Source: Candidatus Sumerlaeota bacterium (GTDB taxonomy: Bacteria; Sumerlaeota; Sumerlaeia; SLMS01; JAHLLQ01). Taken from it: a stretch of DNA of 64,000 nucleotides. The notes under the pieces were generated by a model. The model saw nothing but the letters and a program-made list of their open reading frames with translations. It had not been told where the DNA came from and did no database searches. How positions within the stretch are numbered: position 1 is the first letter of the stretch; each line of letters starts with the position of its first letter. The stretch is from contig JASGMJ010000011.1 of NCBI GenBank assembly GCA_030156535.1, positions 62,001-126,000 of the forward strand, given 5' to 3'. Position numbers and translations under genes: made by a program. Below, one piece after another: positions 1 through 8,911 of this stretch.

Positions 1-518
1 GCAAGAAGATCAACAGCTCGATCTTCCCGGGCCTGCAGGGTGGCCCGCTCATGCACCAGGTCGCGGCCAAGGCCGTCGCTTTCGGCGAGGCGCTCAAGCC
101 CTCGTTCCGCGACTACGCGCGCCAGGTCATCGCCAACGCCAAGGTGCTCGGCGAAGTGCTCGTCGAGAACGGCATGAGACTGGTCGCCGGTGGCACGGAC
201 ACGCACCTGGTTCTCGTTGATCTGACCCCGGTGGGCGTCACTGGCAAGGCGGCCAGCGATGCGCTTGAGGACGCCGGCATCACCATCAACATGAACATGA
301 TCCCCTTTGACACCCGCAAGCCGACCGAATGCAGCGGCATCCGTATCGGAACACCAGTGCTGACGAGCCGCGGCATGAAGGAAGCAGAAATCCGCACCAT
401 CGCTGCCTGGATCGCCGAAGTCGTCAAGAACGTCGAGGATCAGGCCACGATCAAGCGCGTCCGCGCCCAGGTCGAGGAACTCGCCTCCGCCTTCCCCATG
501 CGTGCGAACGAAGGCTGA
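1..518 (+). CDS. glyA: Serine hydroxymethyltransferase, 5' end cut off
   Basis: Interconverts serine and glycine with tetrahydrofolate, a PLP enzyme of the cytoplasm that feeds one-carbon units. Reading starts in frame at base 3, before the ORF-track ATG, with KKINSSIFPGLQGGPLMH. That is the conserved stretch of the family just downstream of the PLP-lysine region. The rest (AAKAVAFGEAL, GGTDTHLVLVDL, SGIRIGTP) matches the C-terminal part of GlyA closely. About 172 residues of the usual 415-430 are present, so the start and the PLP lysine lie outside the window. The next gene follows after about 40 bases on the same strand. Identification is firm; only the truncation limits it. Confidence 0.95.
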   Translation, partial: KKINSSIFPGLQGGPLMHQVAAKAVAFGEALKPSFRDYARQVIANAKVLGEVLVENGMRLVAGGTDTHLVLVDLTPVGVTGKAASDALEDAGITINMNMIPFDTRKPTECSGIRIGTPVLTSRGMKEAEIRTIAAWIAEVVKNVEDQATIKRVRAQVEELASAFPMRANEG

Positions 519-558
519 CAACTCGCCCGGCGTGTCACGCCCGCCTCAGGAGAAAGCC

Positions 559-1557
559 ATGAAAGCCATCATTCCGGTTGCCGGATTCGGGACAAGAATG
601 CGTCCCCACACATGGAACGTCCCGAAGGTCCTGATGAACGTCGCGGGCAAGCCGATGCTCGATCACATCATGGACGACCTGATCGAGGCGGGCGTCACGG
701 GCGTCACCTTCATTGTCGGATTTCTCGGCGATGAAATCGAGAAGCATATCCGCGCCACCTATCCGAAGATCGAGACGAACTTCGTCGTGCAGAAAGAGAT
801 GCTCGGCCTGGGGCACGCCATCAGCCTTGGCAAGAAGTACCACCAGAAGGACAAGGACCTGCTCATCATCCTGGGCGACACGATTGTGCGCGCGGATTTC
901 AAGAAGCTCTTCAAGTCGAAGCACACCGAACTCGGTGTGCGCGAAGTCGAGGACCCGCGCCGCTTTGGCGTGGTGAAGCTCGATGCGAAGGGCAACATCA
1001 GCGGCATGGTCGAGAAGCCCAAGGACCCGCCGACCAATCTCGCCATCGTCGGAGTTTACAAGATCAACGATCCCGCCCTGCTGTTCAAGGGGCTCGATCA
1101 CATCATCAAGAAGGACATCCGCACGGCGAAGGAAATCCAGCTCACCGATGCGCTGGCCTGGATGCTGGAGAAGGGGCACGTTATGCGCCCCTTCGCGATC
1201 GATGGCTGGCTCGATTGCGGCAAGCCCGAAACGCTGTTCGAGACCAACGCCGCCATTCTCGCCGAGAGCCCCAAGGCCGTGCAGGCCGGATACCGGAAAC
1301 GCTATCGCGAGGCCGTGATCATCCCCCCCGTCTTTATTGGGGACGGAGTCGAACTCGCTGGCGCCGTTATTGGCCCCAATGCTGTTCTGGGAAAGGGAAC
1401 AAAGGTGAGCAACGCCGTCGTGCGCGACAGCATCATTGGCGAGAACGCCACCATTGCGAACGCGGTGCTGAAGGACTCGCTCGTCGGCGACGACGCCGTT
1501 GTCGAAGGCACCGCGGCCTCCCTCAACGTCACTTCAACGAGCGTCTGCAAATACTGA
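559..1557 (+). CDS. Sugar-1-phosphate nucleotidyltransferase with left-handed beta-helix tail
   Basis: Likely transfers a nucleotide from NTP to a sugar 1-phosphate to make an activated sugar. The N terminus MKAIIPVAGFGTRMRPHT carries the G-x-G-T-R-x-R-P signature of the NTP_transferase fold, with EKPKDPP near residue 155. From about residue 255 a hexapeptide-repeat pattern (IGDGVEL, IGPNAVLGKG, ENATIANAVL) forms a left-handed beta-helix as in RmlA2/GlmU-like proteins. The ORF-track start (502) overlaps glyA. The ATG at 559 has an AGGAGA site just upstream and begins exactly at the conserved motif, giving 332 aa. Whether the substrate is glucose, mannose or another sugar cannot be told. The end abuts a 12-bp hairpin. 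Confidence 0.85.
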   Translation: MKAIIPVAGFGTRMRPHTWNVPKVLMNVAGKPMLDHIMDDLIEAGVTGVTFIVGFLGDEIEKHIRATYPKIETNFVVQKEMLGLGHAISLGKKYHQKDKDLLIILGDTIVRADFKKLFKSKHTELGVREVEDPRRFGVVKLDAKGNISGMVEKPKDPPTNLAIVGVYKINDPALLFKGLDHIIKKDIRTAKEIQLTDALAWMLEKGHVMRPFAIDGWLDCGKPETLFETNAAILAESPKAVQAGYRKRYREAVIIPPVFIGDGVELAGAVIGPNAVLGKGTKVSNAVVRDSIIGENATIANAVLKDSLVGDDAVVEGTAASLNVTSTSVCKY

Positions 1558-1564
1558 GTGCTTT

Positions 1565-1591
1565 CTCCGGCTTGCGCAACGCAAGCCGGAG
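1565..1591. terminator. Perfect 12-bp hairpin between convergent genes
   Basis: CTCCGGCTTGCG and CGCAAGCCGGAG pair perfectly around a CAA loop in the 35-base gap between the nucleotidyltransferase and the histidine kinase. There is no strong T tract on either side. It may stop transcription in both directions, but this is inferred from position and stem strength only. Confidence 0.55.
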
Positions 1592-1592
1592 C

Positions 1593-3080
1593 TCATCGGC
1601 TGCAAGTCGCCACAGGGTAGATCAGGGTGAAGCGCGAACCCTGGCCCATGCCGCTTGAGACCCTGATCTCGCCACGCGTGGCCTGGACGAGAATACGGGT
1701 CACGGCCAGACCGAGTCCAAGCCCCTCGTGCGAGCGCGTCAGGCTGTTGTCGACCTGGTAAAATTCCTCGAAGATTTGCTGCATCTTGTCCGGTGGAATC
1801 CCCTCGCCGTGGTCCGTGATCGAGATCGCCAGCGTGTGGTCGGACTGGCGTTCGAACTCGACCACGACATGATCGTGAGTCGGGGAAAACTTCACGGCGT
1901 TGTCCAGCAGGTGAAAATAAATGCGCTCGAGTGCCTGAACATCGCAGAGGATGTTTGGAACGGTGCCCTCGAAATGCGGTTCGATTTCGATGCGTTTGTC
2001 GCGGCGTCGGAACTCGAGCTTGGGCAGCGTGGAGAAGAGCGTTTCGAGCGGATCGACGGCGATGAGGTGGACGTCGCTGATGCCTTCGGCCTTGATCTCC
2101 GCGATTTCGATCAGATCGGTCACCATGTTGCTCAGGTGCCCGGTGTTCTTTGCCACGCGCGTCAGCAGGCTGCGGTGCGTTTCCGTGACGTCGCCCACCT
2201 TGCCGTTCAGGATCAATTCGACGAAGCCGCTGATCGCCGTCAGTGGCGTGCGCAGTTCGTGCGAGATGACGGACAGGAAGTTCGACTTGAGTTGATCAAC
2301 CGCCTTCAGCTCCTCGTAGGTCTTCTCGAGGTCGCGGATAAGCTCGGAGTTCTGCAGGGCGAGTGCCCCCTGCGTGGCAAACCAGTCGAGCGATTCCGCG
2401 TCATCGGGCGTGAGGGGTTCGCGCGTCAGATGCTTGTCGAGAAAGATGAGTGCCCGCAGCCCTCTCTTGGTGCGAATGGGCACGAGGGCGAACTGGTGGG
2501 GGAGAATATCCGCGAGCTCGGCGGGTACCCGGATCGCCTCTTTCTGCAGATCGAAGATACGCGGTCCCTGGATCGTTCGGGCACGAACGAAGAGCGGGAA
2601 AAGTGGGGACGGAGTGTCCTCCTCCTCGAAGAGGTAGCGCAGGCGCTCGACGGTGCTGCTCTCCGGGCTGTCTGTTCCCAGGCGCTGAAAGACAGTAACC
2701 CACTGGCTGCCGAGTTCCAGGGTGCGCAGTTCGTCGGCCGCCTTGTCGTCGCGCTCGGCGAGAGCCATCAGGTCGGCGCGGCGCTTTTCGAGGAAGGCGT
2801 TTTCCGCTCCCAGTTCCTCGCGGAGTTCCTCGCGCTCCTCGATCGAACGAAAGCCGATGGAGAACTTGCCGACGAGTTCATCGCCGCCCGAAGAGACCTC
2901 GAAGAGAATCGCCCGCGAGTAGCCAAGACCGAGAGGGGAAATCAGTCCGGAGATCAGGACGGAGTAGACGTCCTCCGTATCCACGACAGAGCTCAGCTCC
3001 ACGGAGATGCGCGTGACCAGACGCACCTGTTTGACGAGGTGCTCGATGCGCGGCGTCGTGACGGAATCAGTGTTGGACAC
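1593..3080 (-). CDS. Soluble sensor histidine kinase with GAF-like domain
   Basis: Autophosphorylating histidine kinase, probably cytoplasmic since no membrane segment is visible. The N-terminal ~240 residues look like a GAF-type sensor domain (RISVELSSVVDTEDVYSVL; FATQGALALQNSELI), followed by a short coiled coil. The dimerisation box SVISHELRTPLTA holds the phospho-acceptor His near residue 274. The HATPase part shows the N box (LLDNAVKFSP), DHGEGIPP and GLGLGLAV. There is no receiver domain and no response regulator next door. A GTG at 3080 has GGGGAG six bases upstream and is preferred over the GTG at 3116, giving 495 aa. It lies last in a run with the RsbW-, RsbV- and RsbU-like genes, so it may feed into that switch. 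Confidence 0.88.
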   Translation of the reverse strand: MSNTDSVTTPRIEHLVKQVRLVTRISVELSSVVDTEDVYSVLISGLISPLGLGYSRAILFEVSSGGDELVGKFSIGFRSIEEREELREELGAENAFLEKRRADLMALAERDDKAADELRTLELGSQWVTVFQRLGTDSPESSTVERLRYLFEEEDTPSPLFPLFVRARTIQGPRIFDLQKEAIRVPAELADILPHQFALVPIRTKRGLRALIFLDKHLTREPLTPDDAESLDWFATQGALALQNSELIRDLEKTYEELKAVDQLKSNFLSVISHELRTPLTAISGFVELILNGKVGDVTETHRSLLTRVAKNTGHLSNMVTDLIEIAEIKAEGISDVHLIAVDPLETLFSTLPKLEFRRRDKRIEIEPHFEGTVPNILCDVQALERIYFHLLDNAVKFSPTHDHVVVEFERQSDHTLAISITDHGEGIPPDKMQQIFEEFYQVDNSLTRSHEGLGLGLAVTRILVQATRGEIRVSSGMGQGSRFTLIYPVATCSR

Positions 3081-3170
3081 AGGGCGCTCCCCGAAGCTTT
3101 CGGCCGGTTGGGTCACAGAGTTCCGGCCCTCTGCAAGTGAAACCCATCCCGCTGGGGGCGTAAAGGGCGT

Positions 3171-3749
3171 TCAGGCGGATTCCGACGGTTTGTTGTACTT
3201 GGTCATCGTCAGGACGGTTCCCTTGCCCTCCGGGAACTCAAAGGTCACTTCATCCATGAAGCTGCGGATGATGTAGATGCCAAGCCCCCCCTTGGCCCCC
3301 TTCTCGATGAACTCTTCGATGCTGTTGACGCCCTCGGGGGTCTGGTTCGCCCCGATGCCGTGGTCGATGATCTGGAATTGAACCCAACCATCGCCGAGCG
3401 AAACGCGCATTTTGATAACGCACTCGGGCGAGTCTCCGGACTGCTGTGCCTTGTCGTCGGCGAAATGGGGGAGGCGGGGAATGACACGGCGTTCAGCCGG
3501 ATCGAGGTCCGGCGAAACTCCGACGTGCTTGTAGGCGTGACGGACGACGTTCGCGCAGGCCTCATCCACGGCCATCTCGATCTGGTCGATTGCTTCTTCG
3601 GTGAAGCCCGCCTCCTGAGCCAGTGTCTTGGACACGCTGCGCAGCAACGAGAGGATCCGCGGCTCAACCGGGCAACGCAACTCGATGTCGAGTGCGTTCG
3701 GTTGCACTGTTTGAGAATCGCTTCCGGGAATCACGGCCTGAGCCTCCAT
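3171..3749 (-). CDS. Anti-sigma factor serine kinase, RsbW/SpoIIAB-like
   Basis: Expected to bind a sigma factor or other target and to phosphorylate the STAS antagonist encoded just upstream. The HATPase_c_2 fold is visible: QIEMAVDEACANVVRHAY holds the Asn of the N box, then QIIDHGIGAN, then GGLGIYIIRSFMDEV. The ORF can start at 3797 overlapping the STAS stop (TGATG), but the ATG at 3749 has AAGGA at good spacing; 192 aa from there. No sigma factor gene is visible nearby, so the regulated partner is unknown. Confidence 0.87.
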   Translation of the reverse strand: MEAQAVIPGSDSQTVQPNALDIELRCPVEPRILSLLRSVSKTLAQEAGFTEEAIDQIEMAVDEACANVVRHAYKHVGVSPDLDPAERRVIPRLPHFADDKAQQSGDSPECVIKMRVSLGDGWVQFQIIDHGIGANQTPEGVNSIEEFIEKGAKGGLGIYIIRSFMDEVTFEFPEGKGTVLTMTKYNKPSESA

Positions 3750-3796
3750 GACAATCCTTGTCGAGGGTCTGATGCCGGGTGTCTCCGGTGCATGCA

Positions 3797-4156
3797 TCAG
3801 CTTGAGAACGATCGCTGGATCCCAGCGTCATCCTCCGCGATCGTAAAGATATTGGTGAAGCCAAGCGTGCGGAAAACCCGGAAGACTTTCTCCGTGGGCT
3901 TGAGGAGAACGACGTCTCCTCCCCTCTTGCGCAGGCGGTGGGTCAACCCCATCAGGGCGCTGATACCCGCAGACGAAATGTAGTTCAACTGCGACAAGTC
4001 GATCAGCAAGCGATCCGAGTTGGACTTGTCCAGCAGCTCCGTCAGGCTCTTCTCAAAGCTCACGACCGTGTGACTGTCCAGGCATCCAATCACGTCCACC
4101 CGCTGAATGCCGTGCGTCTCCTGTGCCTCGTGAATTTTGATGTCATAGCTTTTCAT
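3797..4156 (-). CDS. Anti-sigma factor antagonist, STAS domain (RsbV/SpoIIAA-like)
   Basis: Small single-domain STAS protein, about 119 aa, whose unphosphorylated form should capture the anti-sigma kinase. The phosphorylation loop reads LNYISSAGISALMGL, with a serine at the family's conserved position. The ATG at 4156 has GAGGAG upstream and starts at MKSYDIKI, the natural beginning of the domain; the 4174 start adds six unlikely residues. It sits between the phosphatase gene and the kinase gene, the usual partner-switching order, with short gaps or overlap on both sides. Confidence 0.9.
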   Translation of the reverse strand: MKSYDIKIHEAQETHGIQRVDVIGCLDSHTVVSFEKSLTELLDKSNSDRLLIDLSQLNYISSAGISALMGLTHRLRKRGGDVVLLKPTEKVFRVFRTLGFTNIFTIAEDDAGIQRSFSS

Positions 4157-4180
4157 CCTGACGGCACTCCTCATTCCATC

Positions 4181-5659
4181 TCAACCGACTTTGGCTGAAT
4201 CCAGCTCTGTCTCGTACTGAGATTCGCCCACCCAGCGGATCACGACAAGTGTAATGTCGTCGTGCTGGGGGATCCCTTCAGTAAAAACACCGATGTCTTC
4301 CATTACGGTTCGCACCAGTTCTCCGGGCGCCGTTTGTCCGTGCTTGCGCAGCATTTCCTTGAAGCGTGGAACCCCGTATTCCTCCTGCTGGGGATTCATG
4401 GCTTCCGGCACGCCATCGGTGTACAGAACGGCTGTTCCAGAATTCCGCAGGTTCACCTCGCCCTCTTCCATCATGTCGAAGACTTCGCCCTCGATCATGC
4501 CGAGCACGATGCCCGATGGCTCGTAGCTTGTGATTTCGCAACCCTCCGCACAGCAGAAGAGGGGCTCGTGTCCGGCGCGCGCAAAGCGGAAGAGCCCACT
4601 GCGCAGATCCAGAATGCCGTAGGTGGCGGAAATGAAAACACTTTCCTTGGTGTCGCGCATGACCTGCGAGTTTACTTTCTTGAGCACGGCACGGGGCGAG
4701 TACTTGCCAGGTGCCTCGGCCCTCAACGTCGCGCGCAGCGTGGCCATCACGAGGGCTCCCGGGATGCCCTTGCCGGAAACGTCGCCCACCACGATCCCCA
4801 GATGGTGCTCGTCCACTTCGATGAAATCGAAGTAGTCGCCGCCCACTTCGAGGGCAGGTTGGCTCATGCCGAAGATTTCGATTTGGGGGTACTCCGGCAT
4901 CTTGCTGGGAAGCAGCGCCGCCTGGAACTCGTGGGCGATCTGCAGCTCCTGCTCCAGGCGCTGCTTCTCGCTCAGCTCCTCGTAGAGCCGCACGATGTCG
5001 AGTGTCACGGACGCCTGATCCGCCAGCGCGGTGACCAGGCTCAGGTCCTGGCCGTCGAACGTCGCGCCCGGCTTCGAGTCGTCCTTCTTGTTGATCAGCA
5101 CCAGAACACCGAGCACGTCGCCGCGCACCGCCAGCGGCGCCAGAATCAGATCCACCAGCGGGACGAGATCGTTGGCCGAGCGCGGGACGCGGCCGTCCTC
5201 GCGGGCATTGGGGATCAGAATCGACTCGCCGTACTTCGCGACGTGCCCGATGATTCCCTCGCCGACCTGAATGCGCTCCTTCTTGACGTAGTCGGTCAGG
5301 AACTTGCGCTTGGAGATCAGCTTCTCCGAGGTGACTTCGTGGAGTGGCGGGAAGAGGCCCTGGACGACGCGCGCGTGCAGCGTTTTCGAATCGCCCTTGT
5401 CCTTCAGGAAAATCGCCCCCGCCTCCGCACGCGTCGCATTACAGCAAAACTCCACGACCATTTCCAGAGTCTGGTCCAAGTCGAGGCGTTTCGTGATGCG
5501 CGAGCCAATCTCGTTGAGGAAACTGAAAACGGTGGCCCGTTCGTGGTCGCGCAGGTGAAGAAGGTAATTGGCTTCCCACAGCAACTTGCGCGAGCGCACC
5601 CAGCTGTAGGCCAGCCAGCAGCAGGAGCCAAAGAGCAGGAGTATGAGAATCCACTTCAT
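4181..5659 (-). CDS. RsbU/SpoIIE-type PP2C phosphatase with membrane anchor and GAF domain
   Basis: Should dephosphorylate the STAS protein encoded 24 bases downstream and so switch the module on. From the ATG at 5659 the protein begins MKWILILLLFGSCC, a single N-terminal membrane segment. A GAF domain follows at about 45-200 (EAGAIFLKDK, LVPLVDLILAPLAVRGDVLGVLVL). A linker coiled coil (LYEELSEKQRLEQELQIAHEFQAALLP) leads to the phosphatase with metal-binding motifs GGDYFDF, VVGDVSGKGIPGA, LYTDGVPEA and HDDITLVV. The longer ORF start at 5818 overlaps the divergent gene and lacks a signal. Length is 492 aa. Confidence 0.9.
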   Translation of the reverse strand: MKWILILLLFGSCCWLAYSWVRSRKLLWEANYLLHLRDHERATVFSFLNEIGSRITKRLDLDQTLEMVVEFCCNATRAEAGAIFLKDKGDSKTLHARVVQGLFPPLHEVTSEKLISKRKFLTDYVKKERIQVGEGIIGHVAKYGESILIPNAREDGRVPRSANDLVPLVDLILAPLAVRGDVLGVLVLINKKDDSKPGATFDGQDLSLVTALADQASVTLDIVRLYEELSEKQRLEQELQIAHEFQAALLPSKMPEYPQIEIFGMSQPALEVGGDYFDFIEVDEHHLGIVVGDVSGKGIPGALVMATLRATLRAEAPGKYSPRAVLKKVNSQVMRDTKESVFISATYGILDLRSGLFRFARAGHEPLFCCAEGCEITSYEPSGIVLGMIEGEVFDMMEEGEVNLRNSGTAVLYTDGVPEAMNPQQEEYGVPRFKEMLRKHGQTAPGELVRTVMEDIGVFTEGIPQHDDITLVVIRWVGESQYETELDSAKVG

Positions 5660-5799
5660 CGACAGGCTACCTGAAGACCTGCTGCCATCGCAGGACATTG
5701 AGAATTCATCTGGCCCCTTTTCGCGATGGAAGCAACTGCAATCCCAGTGCCTGTGAAGCAGGTGGGGAACGGGCCCGGCGAAAGGATCGCGAAACGCAC
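5660..5799. promoter_or_regulatory. Divergent intergenic region, phosphatase and glycosyltransferase
   Basis: About 140 bases separate the start of the phosphatase gene from the start of the GT39-like gene, so both promoters should lie here. I could not pick out a convincing -35/-10 pair. Confidence 0.4.
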
Positions 5800-7893
5800 A
5801 TGGCGGAGAATCAAACACAACGTGGCAGCGGCGTTGGTACCTTTGTGGGTTGGGCGGCGCTCGTCTGGGCCGTGCTGATTCTTCTCCTCTGGCGCCGTGA
5901 TGCCTGGAACATCGGTTACAATCCGCCGATTTATCCCGAAGGTCTGCCCTGGGAGTTTCCCGCTGCCCAACTCCGCGCTGCCGCCAGTTTCCTGCTGCTC
6001 ACTCTCTTCGGCCTGGGGTGGGGGGCATGGGCGGGCAGGCTGCTGGGCGTTCTGCCCACGCGCGCCGGAGTGGCGCGTCTGGCCGTTCTGGTGCTGCTCG
6101 GGCACGCCGTCATGGCCCTGCTTGTTTTCGCGGTGGGGATTGCCGGTCTATTTCCGTGGGGCTTGCTCATTCTGGTAGTGGGACTGGGTGGCTTTCGGAG
6201 CGAAATCGCCGCCTGGCGTGGCTCGAGCCCGCAGGCCTGCCGTCTGTCGCGTGGTCAGGCGCTCTGGGTGGCGGTTGGCGTGCTGTCCGTGCTGTTCGCC
6301 TTTGTGCTGGCGCTGGCACCGGTGGTCGAGAGCGACGGGCTGCGCTACCACGTCACCGGCCCCCAGGAGTTCCTCAAGGCTGGCGGCATCGTTCATCTTC
6401 CCTATCAGGCATTCACGAATCTTCCCTTCCAGACGCACATGCTCTTCACTGCGGCGATGGCCTTTGCGAACGAGCGGGCCGCGCAGCTTGTTCACTGGGC
6501 CTATCTGCCGCTGGCCGCCGTGTTCCTTGGCCTGCTGACGAGACAGTTGCTGCGGGCCTTTCTGGCGGCACGGCGCGAGCCACACGACCCAGAGGCAGTC
6601 CGTTTTTGGTCCATTGCGGGCGGAGTTCTCGGCGCCTGCACGCCGGTCGCGCTGGTCATCGCCTCGTGGCCCAACGTCGATCTGAGCACGCTGGCCTTCA
6701 TGAGCGCCTCGCTCTGGGCGCTGTGCCCGGGGAGTCTCCGGCGTTTGGACAAGCGCCTTCTCCTCTCCGGCATCTTCACGGGTTGTGCGATTGGGACGAA
6801 GCTCACCGCCGTCATTGGCGGCGGCTTCACCGGACTCGTGGTGTTGGCACTTCTGCTGCCGCGCCCGCGCAAGGCGGCGCGCCTTGCACTGTTCGTCCTG
6901 CCCATCATCCTCGTCAGTGCCCCGTGGCCAGCCAAGAACCTCGCCTACCACGGCAACCCCGCCTATCCGGCTGGCTGGTCGGTGTTCGGTGGCGACGAGT
7001 GGACGGAAGATGCCGACCAGCTCTACAAGCGCCAGGTGGCCACCAAGGGGCGCGACAAGACCCCGGTGAATCTTCTGCTCTCGCCGCTGGATTCCACGTT
7101 CTATTGGCCCGACTACGAGTCGCACAATCCCGGCCCCGGTTTCCTCGCCCTTCTTCCGTTTGCGTTGGGCGGGCTTGGCTGGGGCCTGCTGCGCCGCCGT
7201 CACTCGCCGGTCGTTTGGCTCTTTGCCTTGCACGTGCTGGCCGGATGGATCGCGTGGTTTTACACGTACCAGAGTGTGCGCTTTCTCCTGCCGCAACTTG
7301 GCCTCGGTGTTGTCGCGGGCACTGCCGCCATCGCCTTCATAGCGCGCAGACGCCGCATCTTCCGTGTCGTCGCCGTGCCCATTGTTTTCCTGCTGGCCGT
7401 TGCGGCCATCGCGTGGCATGTCTCCTACTCGCTCGCCATGAACTACAAGCGCCCTCTGGCCGGTGCGCTGGGCATCGTGCCGGGTGAAATCTTTTTGTCG
7501 AACAACCTCAATTTCTACGATGCCGTTGAGTGGCTGAATCTGGAAGTCGAAGACGGTGAGAGCGTCTTCTACATTGGCGAGCATCGCGGGCTCTACGCCA
7601 GGTATCCTGCTGTCTACTCGGACTGGTTCGACGTTCCCCGGCTGCTCGTTGACATTCGCGCAACCGACACAAACGACGAGTTGCTCCGCTACTGGCGTGA
7701 ACTTGGCGTGCGCTATGTTTTGTGGAACTACGACGAACTGGGGCGCTACGAGTGGAACGCCTTCGAGCCGCGGTTCACACGCAAGGAATGGCAGCGCTTC
7801 CTCGATCTGCGCCAGCGCCTGCTGGCCCGCCGTGCCATCGTCATCAGTCCCCGCAAGGATGTCTTCGTCATCGATCTCACACTCGTTCCCTAG
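5800..7893 (+). CDS. GT39-like polytopic membrane glycosyltransferase
   Basis: A protein of about 697 aa with many hydrophobic helices (AALVWAVLILLLW, LLLTLFGLGWGAWAG, LAVLVLLGHAVMALLVF and others) and a soluble C-terminal part. The first large loop contains PVVESDGLRYHVTGPQEF, where the acidic pair sits as in ArnT/PMT-type enzymes that use lipid-linked sugars. The ATG at 5800 is preferred because the upstream extension is polar and overlaps the divergent gene. It probably glycosylates an envelope molecule, but donor and acceptor are unknown. The aldo/keto reductase gene follows after 35 bases. Confidence 0.7.
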   Translation: MAENQTQRGSGVGTFVGWAALVWAVLILLLWRRDAWNIGYNPPIYPEGLPWEFPAAQLRAAASFLLLTLFGLGWGAWAGRLLGVLPTRAGVARLAVLVLLGHAVMALLVFAVGIAGLFPWGLLILVVGLGGFRSEIAAWRGSSPQACRLSRGQALWVAVGVLSVLFAFVLALAPVVESDGLRYHVTGPQEFLKAGGIVHLPYQAFTNLPFQTHMLFTAAMAFANERAAQLVHWAYLPLAAVFLGLLTRQLLRAFLAARREPHDPEAVRFWSIAGGVLGACTPVALVIASWPNVDLSTLAFMSASLWALCPGSLRRLDKRLLLSGIFTGCAIGTKLTAVIGGGFTGLVVLALLLPRPRKAARLALFVLPIILVSAPWPAKNLAYHGNPAYPAGWSVFGGDEWTEDADQLYKRQVATKGRDKTPVNLLLSPLDSTFYWPDYESHNPGPGFLALLPFALGGLGWGLLRRRHSPVVWLFALHVLAGWIAWFYTYQSVRFLLPQLGLGVVAGTAAIAFIARRRRIFRVVAVPIVFLLAVAAIAWHVSYSLAMNYKRPLAGALGIVPGEIFLSNNLNFYDAVEWLNLEVEDGESVFYIGEHRGLYARYPAVYSDWFDVPRLLVDIRATDTNDELLRYWRELGVRYVLWNYDELGRYEWNAFEPRFTRKEWQRFLDLRQRLLARRAIVISPRKDVFVIDLTLVP

Positions 7894-7928
7894 ACCGCTT
7901 TCCCATCCCACACACCAAGAGGCATGGC

Positions 7929-8909
7929 ATGAAACTCAACCGTATCGGCAACTCTGAAATTCGCGTCTCGGAAATCAGTCTTGGCTGTTGGACCATGGGT
8001 GGCTTGAACTGGGTGAATGGCACCCCCAACGGATGGGCGAACGTTGACGAGGACGAAGTCGTGCGCGCCATCAAGGCCGCCATCGACGCCGGAGTGAATC
8101 ACTTCGACAACGCCGACGTCTATGGCAACGGCAAGGCCGAGCGCATGCTGGCGCGCGCCTTCAGGAAACTCGGGCTCCGCAGCACCGACTACGTCGTCTC
8201 CACGAAAGTCGGGCACTTCCCGGGCACGGCCGAGCACGCCTACGAACCTGCCCACATCCGCCACCAGTGCGAGCAGTCCCTCATCAACCTCCAGCGCGAC
8301 TACATCGACATCTACTACCTTCACCACGGCAACTTCGGCGAGAACGACCGCTATCTCGAAGGCGCGGCGGAGACGCTGGACGCGCTTGTTGCCGAAGGCA
8401 AAATCCGCGTGAAAGGCCAGTCTGCCTACAGCGCCGCCGATTTCGCCAAGACCATTCCCGTCGTGCGTCCCGAAGTTCTGCAAAGCTGGTCGCATGCCAT
8501 GGACCCGCAGTTCATCCTGCCCGATTCACCGGTCGGCAAGCTCATGGCCGAACACAATCTCTCGTTTGTTGCCTTCAGTCCGCTCAATCAGGGGCTGCTG
8601 CTCGACAAGTTTGATCCCGAGAATCCGCCCACTTTCGACGAAGGCGATCATCGCAGAAACGCGAAGAAATTCACCCGCGAATCCCTGCTCGAAGTGCGTG
8701 CGAAAATGGCCCGCATCAAGGAACGTTTTGGCGGCGAAACGGAAACACTTGCGGGCGTGGCGCTGCGCTACGTGCTCGCCCATCCGCACGTTGCCTGCGT
8801 CATTCCCGGATTTCGCAACGAGAAGCAGGTGGCCTGCAACCTCTCGGCCGCAGGCTACGATCTCAGCGCCGAAGACGTTCGCTTCATCGCGGCGGTCTTT
8901 GCGGCCTGA
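7929..8909 (+). CDS. Aldo/keto reductase
   Basis: NADPH-dependent oxidoreductase of the AKR superfamily, 326 aa, a (beta/alpha)8 barrel. The catalytic Asp and Tyr are in FDNADVYGNG, the Lys in STKVG and the His in YYLHHG; the cofactor region near the end reads HPHVACVIPGFRNEKQV. The ATG at 7929 follows an AGAGG site, and the ORF-track start is 69 codons too early. The middle lies close to the YghZ/YhdN type of AKR. It is co-directional with the glycosyltransferase and ends three bases before the convergent mannosidase. Substrate unknown. Confidence 0.88.
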   Translation: MKLNRIGNSEIRVSEISLGCWTMGGLNWVNGTPNGWANVDEDEVVRAIKAAIDAGVNHFDNADVYGNGKAERMLARAFRKLGLRSTDYVVSTKVGHFPGTAEHAYEPAHIRHQCEQSLINLQRDYIDIYYLHHGNFGENDRYLEGAAETLDALVAEGKIRVKGQSAYSAADFAKTIPVVRPEVLQSWSHAMDPQFILPDSPVGKLMAEHNLSFVAFSPLNQGLLLDKFDPENPPTFDEGDHRRNAKKFTRESLLEVRAKMARIKERFGGETETLAGVALRYVLAHPHVACVIPGFRNEKQVACNLSAAGYDLSAEDVRFIAAVFAA

Positions 8910-8911
8910 AC

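Noticed and set aside
6148-7911. 587-codon minus-strand ORF over the GT39-like gene
   Set aside because: The plus strand has a clean multi-pass membrane protein; the antisense reading is charged and featureless.
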